Below are positions 19,902 to 28,863 of a stretch of DNA of 64,000 bases, piece after piece. The stretch spans positions 26,740 through 90,739 of the forward strand of contig JAFMFC010000002.1 of the NCBI GenBank assembly GCA_017856375.1. Direction: 5' to 3'. The stretch is from Ilumatobacteraceae bacterium (GTDB lineage: Bacteria > Actinomycetota > Acidimicrobiia > Acidimicrobiales > Ilumatobacteraceae). The notes below the pieces were generated by a model. It was not told the origin of the DNA, made no database searches, and was given only the letters and a program-made list of their open reading frames with translations. How positions within the stretch are numbered: position 1 is the stretch's first letter; every line of letters begins with the position of its first letter. The translations under genes and the position numbers were made by a program.

Positions 19902-20463
19902 TGCCAGAAACTTGTTGAAGCAGGTTCGCGAGTGGCTTTCCGTAATCGTTTTAGCTGTTGTGATCGCCGTTTTCGTGCGCGCTTTTGTGCTTCAACAGTT
20001 CTACATTTCTGGACCAAGCATGGAGCCCACGATGTTTCAGGACAATCGCGTATTGGTGGACAAGTTGACCTTCCGTTTTCGTGAACCTCGGTTGGGTGAT
20101 GTAGTGGTATTTGATCGAGTCACCATGAATGGAGACGAGGTTCAACACGATGACCTGATCAAGAGAGTGATTGGCGCACCAGGAGACACCGTGGAGATCA
20201 AGAACTGTGAAGTGATTGTCAACGGTGACGCGATCGATGAGTCATATCTCGACCCTGTGGTTCTCGAGCGATCGGATCAAAATGAACGTTGTCGACAACC
20301 TGAGATGAGTCAGGTCATGGTGGGTCAAGATGAGTTCTTCGTCATGGGTGATAATCGACCAGAGTCTTTCGACAGTCGATCATTCGGCACAATATCCCGT
20401 GACATCATCGTGGGTCGAGCCTTCGTCATCGTGTGGCCCGTCGACATGCTCAAATTTCTCTGA
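19888..20463 (+). CDS. lepB: Signal peptidase I
   Basis: N-terminal [11 protein letters not shown] (Ser), [13 protein letters not shown] (Lys), [11 protein letters not shown] motifs. Confidence 0.92.
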   Translation: MPRSDARNLLKQVREWLSVIVLAVVIAVFVRAFVLQQFYISGPSMEPTMFQDNRVLVDKLTFRFREPRLGDVVVFDRVTMNGDEVQHDDLIKRVIGAPGDTVEIKNCEVIVNGDAIDESYLDPVVLERSDQNERCRQPEMSQVMVGQDEFFVMGDNRPESFDSRSFGTISRDIIVGRAFVIVWPVDMLKFL

Positions 20464-21168
20464 CTAGGTTGCTACCTTCACCAACAAAGAGACATCATCG
20501 GCATACAAGCCGTCGATTCCTATTCTCAACATCTCCCTGATTTCGGTCTCATGTGTAAGGCCCCACGCAAAACATGCGATTTCGAAACGGTGAAAAAGAG
20601 CAACGAGACCTCCGCTCCAATCTCTCCAGTGCATGTTGCAGACCCGAATGTTGAGTTCGCGCAGCCCTCGCGCGTGTTTTTCAGGAAACTCTTGAATTAC
20701 CCGAAGTCTTGTTGAGTGGACGAAGCTAAATCGTGAATCCTCTTCGACCCAACTGCGCAAAACCTCTAAATCCGGATGACACACCCACACGGATTTCGGC
20801 TCTCGTTCAATGTGTCGAACCAGCATCGCCAAATTTTGAAAAGCATCTCGATCCTTAACATCGACACTGATGTCGATGAGTACGGGAGTCTGGTTCAGGA
20901 GACTCTCGAAGGTCGGTAACTGGGACGGCAATTCGGAGCTGTGAAATCTTCTGATCGGACGTTTGCGTACACCTGAACGAATCACACCGTCATGATCGAT
21001 GATCACCAACCCATCGAGTGAAAGCCAAACATCGGTTTCCAAACCCGTTGCTCCGAGGCGCACGGCCTCCGAAAACGCTGGGAGCGAGTTTTCTGGATAG
21101 ACCAAATTTGCTCCACGGTGGGCAAAAAGAATGGGTCTAGAGAACAGCCTTGGCAACGACTGTTGCAT
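20464..21168 (-). CDS. Glycerophosphodiester phosphodiesterase family protein
   Basis: FAHRGANLVYPENSLPAFSEAVRLGATGLETDVWLSLDGLVIIDHD; start trimmed to the ATG at 21168. Confidence 0.85.
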   Translation of the reverse strand: MQQSLPRLFSRPILFAHRGANLVYPENSLPAFSEAVRLGATGLETDVWLSLDGLVIIDHDGVIRSGVRKRPIRRFHSSELPSQLPTFESLLNQTPVLIDISVDVKDRDAFQNLAMLVRHIEREPKSVWVCHPDLEVLRSWVEEDSRFSFVHSTRLRVIQEFPEKHARGLRELNIRVCNMHWRDWSGGLVALFHRFEIACFAWGLTHETEIREMLRIGIDGLYADDVSLLVKVAT

Positions 21169-21213
21169 TGCGCGAGCGTATCTCTCATCGGAGACTGGTC
21201 GTAGAATGACCAC

Positions 21214-21585
21214 GTGTTCAACTTCTCTGGCAGTGAGGTCATCTTCCTGCTGATCCTTGGCTTGGTGATTCTCGGACCAGAGAAACTTCCAGGTGTCTTG
21301 CGAAAGGCAGGTCGTCTTTACGGCGAGTTCAAGAGGGTGACGAGTGACGCTCAATCCGAACTGCGTCAGGCCCTCGACCAGCCGATTCGCGAGATTCAGT
21401 CCACCGCCAAGAGCTATCAAGGGTTCTTCGTCGATGCGGCCAAGGAAGTCACCAAGGAACCGAACGCGGTTCCTTCGATCGAGCCCAACTTCGTCGAGTA
21501 TCAGCCACCTCCCGGACTCGAGGAGCCAATAGAGGACACGGCGCCACGCCCAACCGACGAGAACGGCTCGCCCGCCCAATCATGA
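21214..21585 (+). CDS. Sec-independent translocase TatA/TatB-like subunit
   Basis: MFNFSGSEVIFLLILGLVILGPEKLPGVLRKAGRLYGEFKR; upstream of tatC. Confidence 0.88.
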   Translation: MFNFSGSEVIFLLILGLVILGPEKLPGVLRKAGRLYGEFKRVTSDAQSELRQALDQPIREIQSTAKSYQGFFVDAAKEVTKEPNAVPSIEPNFVEYQPPPGLEEPIEDTAPRPTDENGSPAQS

Positions 21586-22376
21586 AGATCGGCAAGAGGT
21601 CAGCTGCACCAGACGCAGCAATGTCGGTGTTCGAACATCTTTCGGAGTTGCGGATGCGTATCGTCCGCTCACTGCTGGCAGTAGGCGTCGGCGCCGCACT
21701 CATCTTGATCTTCTACGACTTCGTCCTCGGAGTCTTGATCGCACCGTACGAAAAGACCTGTTCGTTGCACCCCGAGTTCAATTGTGATGGTTCGCTGTAC
21801 GCACTCGGACCTGTTGAGGGCCTCAGTGCGCGCATGCGCATCTCGGGATACGGGGGGCTGATCCTCGCGCTTCCTGTGGTGTTGTGGCAGATCTGGCGGT
21901 TCATTGTTCCTGCCTTGAGCAAGAAGGAAAAGAAATATTCCATCCCGTTCATCCTGAGTTCGGTGGTGTTGTTTCTGCTCGGCGGCTACATGGCGTACTG
22001 GACACTCGACAAGGCGCTTGAATTTCTGATCGCATGGTCGGGAGAGGACGTCAATCAGACGTACCAAATCTCCAAGTACATCAGCCTGGTGGCGCTGATG
22101 GTGCTGGCCTTCGGTGTCGGCTTTCTCTCACCGGTGTTGATCGTATTCCTGCAATTGGTGGGCGTCGTGACTCCACAAACACTGTTGCGCCAATGGCGAG
22201 TTGCCGTCATGGTGATCTTTGCTTTGTCGGCAGTGATCACGCCGAGTGGTGACCCGGTCAGCATGCTCGCTCTGGCGGGACCGATGACGATTCTGTTCCT
22301 GGTGAGTGTCTTCATCGGCTGGATCGCCCAGCGACGCCGCAAGCACCAGCAAGCCGAAGTCGACAGCACGGAGTAA
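21582..22376 (+). CDS. tatC: Sec-independent translocase TatC
   Basis: SVFEHLSELRMRIVRSL, multiple TM segments, VVTPQTLLRQWRVAVMVIFALSAVITPSGDPVSMLALAGPM. Confidence 0.95.
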   Translation: MKIGKRSAAPDAAMSVFEHLSELRMRIVRSLLAVGVGAALILIFYDFVLGVLIAPYEKTCSLHPEFNCDGSLYALGPVEGLSARMRISGYGGLILALPVVLWQIWRFIVPALSKKEKKYSIPFILSSVVLFLLGGYMAYWTLDKALEFLIAWSGEDVNQTYQISKYISLVALMVLAFGVGFLSPVLIVFLQLVGVVTPQTLLRQWRVAVMVIFALSAVITPSGDPVSMLALAGPMTILFLVSVFIGWIAQRRRKHQQAEVDSTE

Positions 22377-24400
22377 TGGCGGGTCTCGACCGTCAGTCGT
22401 TTCTGTCAGGGCTCGATTTTCGGCCTGACCAGTTCCAGATCGACGCATTCGACGCGCTTGATCGTGGCAATAATGTTCTTGTGTCGGCCCCAACGGGCTC
22501 CGGCAAGACCCTCGTCGCCGAATATGCGATTGCCCGGACACTTTCATCCTCGGGCCGAGCCTTCTACACGACGCCGATAAAGGCGCTTTCGAATCAGAAA
22601 TACATGGAGCTGGTGGCAGCTCATGGTCAGTCTGCAGTCGGCCTCTTAACCGGTGATACGAGTATCAATTCAGAAGCCTCGATCCTCGTCATGACCACCG
22701 AGGTACTGCGCAACATGATCTATTCGCGATCCAGTGCGCTCGATGGCCTGCACACCGTGGTGCTGGACGAGGTTCATTTCATTCAGGACGCGTTTCGCGG
22801 CCCGGTCTGGGAAGAAGTGATCATTCATCTCGCACCGGAGGTGCGGCTGGTTTGCCTTTCGGCAACCGTGACGAACGCCGAGGAAGTGGGACAGTGGCTG
22901 ACGAACGTACGGGGTCCTACGGTGCCCATCGTCGAGAAGCATCGACCCGTTCCCATGGAGCACCTCTACTTCGTGGGCGACAAGAGATCCCATGAGATGA
23001 AGGTTTTCCCTCTGGAGAAGGGCAGCGAGTCCAACAAGGAGCTCCAGCAGTTCCTGGGTTCTTCGTCAGGGCGACGACCCACCGATCGACGCCAAGGGCG
23101 AGCATCACGCTTTTACCCACCATCTCGGATCGATGTGGTGGACGAACTCAAGTCTCGCGACCTGTTACCGAGCATCCATTTCCTCTTCAGTCGCAACCAG
23201 TGCGACGAGAGCGCCGAGTCGCTGCGAAGAGCCGGGATCCGATTGACCAGTGATGCCGAAGCGCGGGCCATCGTCGACATCGCGGAGAGCCGGGTGGCGG
23301 ATTTCCCCGACGACGATCTTGCCGTCCTGGGTTATTCCAGATTCCTCGATCAGTTGGAGAGTGGCGTGGGCACTCACCACGCCGGACTCGTACCGGCGTT
23401 CCGCGAGATAGTGGAACGCGGATTCAGCGAAGGCCTGATCAAGATCGTCTTCGCCACCGAGACTCTCGCAGTGGGAATCAATATGCCGGCTCGATCCGTC
23501 GTCCTCGACAAATTGACGAAATTTACGGGCACCGGTCACCGGATGTTGCAGCCGAGTGACTTTGCACAATTGACCGGAAGAGCGGGTCGCCGCGGGCTCG
23601 ATGACCACGGCGTCGCCGTGATTTTGTGGAGCCCGTTCGTCAAGATCGGTGATGTGCTCGATTTGGTGAACAGCAAACGCTTCGAACTCCGTTCCGCCTT
23701 CAGGCCCACCTACAACATGGCCGCCAATCTCGTCCGGATGAACTCACGCGATGAGGCGCTTCACCTGCTCAATCTGTCCCTGGCTCGCTTCCAACGCGGA
23801 GAGGGTCTGGTGAAGCAGTTCAACGGATTGCTCCAACTCCTCGAGGAATTGGGCTATGTGGACGGTTGGAAACTGACATCACACGGAGAGATGTTGCGCC
23901 AGATTTACCACGAGTCGGATTTGCTCATTGCCGAGTGCATTCGAGAAGGCGCCTTGTCCGGCCTAGAGCCGGCCGAGTTGGCCTCACTCGCTTCCTGCTT
24001 CGTCTTCGAAGCACGGGGCGGTTCGGAGGAGCGCGAGATTCACTTTCCCTCGCCACGCCTGAAGAACGCCTTTCGGGCCATCGAGAAGGTCAGTACACGT
24101 CTCGCACGCCGTGAGGAAAATCACGGTCTTGCGACTCACCGGGTCGTCGATCCGGGGCTGATGGGCCACATCGCAGAATGGGCGATTGGCGATGACCTGG
24201 GGGATGTCCTGGGTTTCGACGACGTCAGCGGCGGGGATTTCGTTCGCTCCAGCAAACAGATACTCGATCTACTCCGTCAGTTGGCAGAGATCATGCCAGA
24301 GCCGAAGGACAGGGAGGTGGCGCGGGCGGCGGTTCCGCTCATCGATCGTGGACTCGTCGCTCTATCGCAGGTTCCCTTCGAGGCTCCCGATGCCGATTGA
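22376..24400 (+). CDS. Ski2/Mtr4-type DEAD/DEAH-box RNA helicase (HelY-like)
   Basis: SAPTGSGKTLVAEYAIA, VLDEVHFIQD, FATETLAVGINMPARSVVLDKLTKF, QLTGRAGRRGLDDHGVAVI. Confidence 0.92.
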   Translation: MAGLDRQSFLSGLDFRPDQFQIDAFDALDRGNNVLVSAPTGSGKTLVAEYAIARTLSSSGRAFYTTPIKALSNQKYMELVAAHGQSAVGLLTGDTSINSEASILVMTTEVLRNMIYSRSSALDGLHTVVLDEVHFIQDAFRGPVWEEVIIHLAPEVRLVCLSATVTNAEEVGQWLTNVRGPTVPIVEKHRPVPMEHLYFVGDKRSHEMKVFPLEKGSESNKELQQFLGSSSGRRPTDRRQGRASRFYPPSRIDVVDELKSRDLLPSIHFLFSRNQCDESAESLRRAGIRLTSDAEARAIVDIAESRVADFPDDDLAVLGYSRFLDQLESGVGTHHAGLVPAFREIVERGFSEGLIKIVFATETLAVGINMPARSVVLDKLTKFTGTGHRMLQPSDFAQLTGRAGRRGLDDHGVAVILWSPFVKIGDVLDLVNSKRFELRSAFRPTYNMAANLVRMNSRDEALHLLNLSLARFQRGEGLVKQFNGLLQLLEELGYVDGWKLTSHGEMLRQIYHESDLLIAECIREGALSGLEPAELASLASCFVFEARGGSEEREIHFPSPRLKNAFRAIEKVSTRLARREENHGLATHRVVDPGLMGHIAEWAIGDDLGDVLGFDDVSGGDFVRSSKQILDLLRQLAEIMPEPKDREVARAAVPLIDRGLVALSQVPFEAPDAD

Positions 24401-24992
24401 CAAGTCTGCTCCGTGGGGCGAGGAGTTGCCCTTGCCTGACTCGACAAGGGAGACACTGCCGAGGTTTCGCGACGAACGAGCACTCTCGAAGATGCTGACT
24501 GCCTCTGGACCATCGGAGGTTCGCCTGACCGGTGGCGAATTCTTGATCCTGACAGGAGGGCAAGCGACGAAGGTGAGCGGCCCGTCACGTCGCTATCCGT
24601 GTGATGCTCTCGAGATCCGCGGTCTCGACTCGGAGACGTGGACGATTGGCACGGTCGAACTGCGTCGCCGACGACGGCGACTCTTCGGCGGATTCGTTGT
24701 CCTCAGCAATCTGGGCGTGTGCAGAGGCGAGCGGTATTCGGCACGAGCGCATCCAAACGACGGAAAGTTCGAGGTTGTGGACGCCCTTAACAGTTTGTCG
24801 TGGCGCGAGCGCTTGGTTCTGTCACATCGCTTCACCTCGGGTGCCGATTTCAGTCATCCTCACATCAGACAGAAACAGGTCACCATGTATCAGTCGCAGG
24901 CACCACTACATGTGTTTGTCGATGGCTCATATCGCGGCAAGAGAGCGGTGGAGATCGAGATTCGTCCTGACTTTCTCTGGATCCAGGTTTGA
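24390..24992 (+). CDS. Protein resembling an isolated YegS/DAGK C-terminal domain
   Basis: SNLGVCRGERYSARAHPNDGKFEVVDAL ... HPHIRQKQVTMYQSQAPLHVFVDGSYRGKRAVEIEIRPDFLWIQV resembles the C-terminal half of diacylglycerol/lipid kinases; no GGDGT motif. Confidence 0.5.
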   Translation: MPIDKSAPWGEELPLPDSTRETLPRFRDERALSKMLTASGPSEVRLTGGEFLILTGGQATKVSGPSRRYPCDALEIRGLDSETWTIGTVELRRRRRRLFGGFVVLSNLGVCRGERYSARAHPNDGKFEVVDALNSLSWRERLVLSHRFTSGADFSHPHIRQKQVTMYQSQAPLHVFVDGSYRGKRAVEIEIRPDFLWIQV

Positions 24993-25051
24993 CGATGATC
25001 CCAAAGGTCGCAATCCACTGTCCAGAAAGGTCGAACTTCTAGGCTCTCGAC

Positions 25052-26653
25052 GTGGGTTTGTACATTCCGGAGTCCTTCACCGAGGCCGAAGCAGCCGTTC
25101 TCTCGAGGCACTTCACCAATCTCGAAGGGCCCGTGTTCGCTCTCGTCAACCTGCCGGAAGTCGTCAAGGGAGCGTTGTTCGCTCGTTACAGCAGGAGTCC
25201 CAAGAGTCTGCGGCGGCTGTTTCTCGACGAGTTCGCCGATGATGTTGCGGCAGCCGGACACGGTTCGCCGGACACGCTGCACACCGCAGACAATGCCGAG
25301 CGACTATACGACAAGGTCTTTCTTGAGTACGGAGACGACTCCGTGGCGCAGTTGGGTGGCGTTCACCTGGCGTGCGAACAGGCATCGAATCTCCTGACCA
25401 AGATCCTTGAATGGGGCCGATTGGCCTCGTACCTCGAGCAGAGCACTCGCTACATCAACTACGACGCGCGACTGGGAGGGCGGTATCGCTTCTACCGGGA
25501 TGAGGAGATTCTGGCCAGCCCGTACGGCACGCGGTACGTCGGCGACATGGATCGCATCTTCGACGTGTACAGCGAACTCGTCGAGCAGTTGACCAACCAT
25601 GTTCGACACACGGTGAAGAAGTCGATCAGCGACTCAGACTTCGTCTATCGACAGGCAACGCGAGCCAAGGCGCTGGATGCTGCGCGTGGAGTGTTGAGCG
25701 CGGCGGCCCTGTCGAATGTCGGTGTATACGCATCGGGCCAGGCCTACGAGGCGATGTTGTTGAGGATGCGCGCACATCCTTTACCTGAGGCGCGTGAATA
25801 CGCCGACCTGATGTTGACCGAGTTGCGCAAGGTGATACCGAGTTTTCTGAAGCGCGTTGATCTCCCGGATCGCGGGGGACGATGGAGCGCATACCTCGCC
25901 GACAATCACGATCGCACGGCGATGCTCGTCGATGATCTGCTTGGCGCGGAGGAACCGCAGCACGTCCCCGAAGTCCAACTTGTCGAGTTCGATCCGGATG
26001 GCGAGGACAAGGTTGTTGCTGCGATCTGTTTTGCGCATTCCCATCTGTCCGAGCGGCAAATCATGAAGCGAGTGACAGCAATGTCCACGGAGGAAAAGGC
26101 GTCGCTTCTTGCGGCATACGTGGGCACTCGTGAGAATCGTCGACACAAGCCGGGTCGGGCATTCGAGCGGACGTATTACCGCTTCGACGTACTGGGAGAT
26201 TACGGAGCCTTTCGCGATCTCCAGCGTCATCGTCTCTTGACCATCGAGTGGCAACGATTGTCTGTCGAGCACGGCTATGTCATCCCCGAACTGGTCTCAG
26301 AGAGTGGGGGAGAGTCGAAATTCGTCGAGGCCATGGAACGTTCGGCTTCGCTCCACGACCTCTTGCGCCCGGAGTACCCGTGGCAAGCGTCTTACGCAGT
26401 GTCCATGGCGTATCGCCTGCGCTACGTGATGCAGTTCAATGCTCGAGAGGCTATGCACATGCTGGAACTCCGCAGTTCGCCCCAGGGTCATCCGTCCTAC
26501 AGGCGAGTAGCCCTGGAGATGCACCGCCTCATTGCTGAGCAAGCAGGCCACCGGGCTCTGGCTGCGGCAATGACCCACATCACCACGACGGCTCCCGAGC
26601 TCGAGCGTCTGGAATCTGAGCGTCGCGCCGAAAATCGCCGACAGGACGTCTGA
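25052..26653 (+). CDS. Double-domain ThyX-like (FAD-dependent thymidylate synthase family) protein
   Basis: First half: LEWGRLASYLEQSTRYINYD; second half: LQRHRLLTIEWQRLSVEHGYVIPE; both followed by ThyX-like helical regions. Confidence 0.7.
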   Translation: MGLYIPESFTEAEAAVLSRHFTNLEGPVFALVNLPEVVKGALFARYSRSPKSLRRLFLDEFADDVAAAGHGSPDTLHTADNAERLYDKVFLEYGDDSVAQLGGVHLACEQASNLLTKILEWGRLASYLEQSTRYINYDARLGGRYRFYRDEEILASPYGTRYVGDMDRIFDVYSELVEQLTNHVRHTVKKSISDSDFVYRQATRAKALDAARGVLSAAALSNVGVYASGQAYEAMLLRMRAHPLPEAREYADLMLTELRKVIPSFLKRVDLPDRGGRWSAYLADNHDRTAMLVDDLLGAEEPQHVPEVQLVEFDPDGEDKVVAAICFAHSHLSERQIMKRVTAMSTEEKASLLAAYVGTRENRRHKPGRAFERTYYRFDVLGDYGAFRDLQRHRLLTIEWQRLSVEHGYVIPELVSESGGESKFVEAMERSASLHDLLRPEYPWQASYAVSMAYRLRYVMQFNAREAMHMLELRSSPQGHPSYRRVALEMHRLIAEQAGHRALAAAMTHITTTAPELERLESERRAENRRQDV

Positions 26654-26722
26654 AATACCGCTACAGGACCACCTTCGGGCTACTATCCTGCCCCGAAACA
26701 ACAGCCACCCTAGGAGTACCCG

Positions 26723-27211
26723 GTGTCGGATGACGAAATGATTGAAGGCGAGGACGTCGAGATTGAAATCGATGGCCCCGAGCTGGACGTCGACGATCTC
26801 GAAGACGATTCGATTGCGCTCGAAGACGACTTTGCTGCGGACGACGAACTTGCTGTGGATGGCGCTTCCGATGTCGACGAGGATTTCGTCGAGGATGGGG
26901 AGTCGGCGAAGGCCGATGTTGCGGGGAAGAAGGTTACAGACGACGAGGATGACGACGACGATCTCCGCACGGAGGATGACGTCGAGGCTGATCTGGACGC
27001 CATTCTCCGGGAAAAGCTCACGGCAGCGGAAGAGGTGCCTCTAGAGGATGACGAAGAAGAAGTGGTGGTCGACGACAAGACCGACGGTCTCGAGCGCCTG
27101 CAACCGCGTCGTCCCGACGAAATTCAATGCACACAGTGTTTCTTGCTCGTGCGCAAGGGAGCCCCTGGTTGTCCAGTAGAAGACGACGCCTGTCCGCTTT
27201 TCGTGTCATGA
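26723..27211 (+). CDS. Acidic DUF4193-like protein with C-terminal CxxC segment
   Basis: Strongly acidic N-terminus, C-terminal LQPRRPDEIQCTQCFLLVRKGAPGCPVEDDACPLF. Confidence 0.65.
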   Translation: MSDDEMIEGEDVEIEIDGPELDVDDLEDDSIALEDDFAADDELAVDGASDVDEDFVEDGESAKADVAGKKVTDDEDDDDDLRTEDDVEADLDAILREKLTAAEEVPLEDDEEEVVVDDKTDGLERLQPRRPDEIQCTQCFLLVRKGAPGCPVEDDACPLFVS

Positions 27212-27591
27212 ATTTCAAGGTGGCCCGTGCCGAAGGCGAACGGGTCGTTTCCGAGTTGCTGCGCAGGTTCCGTCAAGACACGGGTAATGCCAAATGGATC
27301 GGGAAGTTCGCCTTGTCTCGGATCGAGGAGCGATTTGCCGGGGCCAGCGAGACAGGCTCCTCAAGCACGTCGTCCTCGGTCGCATCGGCTGAAGTGTCCT
27401 CGTCGCTCCATCATGTCGACTCTTTGTCGCCAGCCCCGCTTTCAGCGTGGAGCATTCTCTCCGCGTCGGAGTTGATCGAGTACGTACAGACTTGTAGCGA
27501 AGAGGATGCACAACAGATCCTTGCCGAAGAGCGCCTCAAGCTTCACCGCGCAGCGGTCTTGGAAGCAGCGGCTCGTCGGCTCAACCGATGA
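27208..27591 (+). CDS. Hypothetical protein
   Basis: MNFKVARAEGERVVSELLRRFRQDTGNAKWIGKFALSRIEERF; ATGA overlaps on both sides. Confidence 0.55.
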   Translation: MNFKVARAEGERVVSELLRRFRQDTGNAKWIGKFALSRIEERFAGASETGSSSTSSSVASAEVSSSLHHVDSLSPAPLSAWSILSASELIEYVQTCSEEDAQQILAEERLKLHRAAVLEAAARRLNR

Positions 27592-28016
27592 CTCCTCCGG
27601 TCGTAGTCGTCCGCGAGGCAACGGCTTTCGACGAATCCTCGATCAATGAACTTGACATTCAGGCGCGGTTGGAGGGGACACGCCATCGAGGATCACAGCA
27701 TCTCTTTGAATCTCTGGGGTCTTTCAACACTCGCTGGAGAGATCGCAATACGTTTCGATTCGACGTTGCGCAGGTCAATGAACTAATTGTCGGTTTCGTT
27801 GTAGTACAGAGCCGAGAACGCCCATTGCTGGATCAGATCTACGTACACCCACAGGCGCGAGGACTCGGAATTGGAGCTGCGCTGCTCAAAGTTACGGTGG
27901 AGCGCTATGGCGCAAAGAACCTGGATGCCCTGAGTCTGCCGGGGGATCGGTTGACGAAGAACCTCTATGAACGAGCGGGGCTGAAGGCCCGATTGATTAT
28001 TGCGTCGTCGTTATGA
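27588..28016 (+). CDS. GNAT-family N-acetyltransferase
   Basis: LLDQIYVHPQARGLGIGAALLKVTVERYGAKNL, NLYERAGL. Confidence 0.85.
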   Translation: MTPPVVVVREATAFDESSINELDIQARLEGTRHRGSQHLFESLGSFNTRWRDRNTFRFDVAQVNELIVGFVVVQSRERPLLDQIYVHPQARGLGIGAALLKVTVERYGAKNLDALSLPGDRLTKNLYERAGLKARLIIASSL

Positions 28017-28026
28017 GAGCCGCGGT

Positions 28027-28812
28027 TTAGCGCCCTTGCCACTTGGGTGGACGCTTCTCGATGAATGCCGTTAGACCTTCCTTCGTGTCTTCCGAGCCGA
28101 GGATCTTGCCGAACTCCTGATTCGTCATGTTGATCAGCGTGGCATCATCCTCATAGGCGCTCGCCAAGACGATCCGTCGAGATGCCCACACGGCGAGAGG
28201 TGCGCTCGCTGCGATTCGGGAGGCTAATTCCCGGGCCGTGGTCTCGACTTGATCAGGTGCCACAACGCGGTTGACCAAACCCAACTCATAGGCACGGGAT
28301 GCAGGGAGGGGATCGCCCGTCAAGATTACTTCCATCGCCGCCGAACGTCCGATCGCCCGCGGCAGACGAAACAAGCCACCGGCGCCCGCGATCAAGTTGC
28401 GCTTGACCTCTGCGAGTCCGAATGCCGAGCGATCGCTTGCCACCACGAGATCAGCAGAAAGCACGATCTCACACCCACCGGCGGTCGCCAACCCGTCGAC
28501 ACCGACGATGATCGGCTTGCGTCGTTCTCGGTACACGATTCCACCGAAACCTCCGCGTTCGGTATTCAGACGAGCAGCATCGCCACTGTTGATCGCTTTT
28601 AGATCGGCTCCGGCACAGAAGACCGGCCGCTCTTGACCCGCTGTGTTGGCGAGCAATATTCCTACCCAAACGCCGTCATCGGACTCGAGCCGATCGATGG
28701 CGTCTTCCAAGGCGCTTGCTACGTCGCCGTTGATTGCGTTACGAGCCTCTGGACGATTGAGGGTGACGATGGCAACGTTGCCATCACGGTGATATGTGAC
28801 TGCTTCGGACAT
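28027..28812 (-). CDS. Enoyl-CoA hydratase/isomerase
   Basis: VTLNRPEARNAIN, FCAGADLKAI, GGCEIVLSADLVVASDRSAFGLAEVKRNLIAGAGG. Confidence 0.92.
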   Translation of the reverse strand: MSEAVTYHRDGNVAIVTLNRPEARNAINGDVASALEDAIDRLESDDGVWVGILLANTAGQERPVFCAGADLKAINSGDAARLNTERGGFGGIVYRERRKPIIVGVDGLATAGGCEIVLSADLVVASDRSAFGLAEVKRNLIAGAGGLFRLPRAIGRSAAMEVILTGDPLPASRAYELGLVNRVVAPDQVETTARELASRIAASAPLAVWASRRIVLASAYEDDATLINMTNQEFGKILGSEDTKEGLTAFIEKRPPKWQGR

Positions 28813-28863
28813 GACCCGAGACTACGGGGAGACCTGCTCGCGCTGAAAGTCCGTCAGCGATGT

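Noticed and set aside
20464-21579. 371-aa ORF-track call for the GDPD gene overlapping tatA/B
   Set aside because: The first ~137 residues are antisense to tatA/B. The HRG-containing protein starts at the ATG at 21168.
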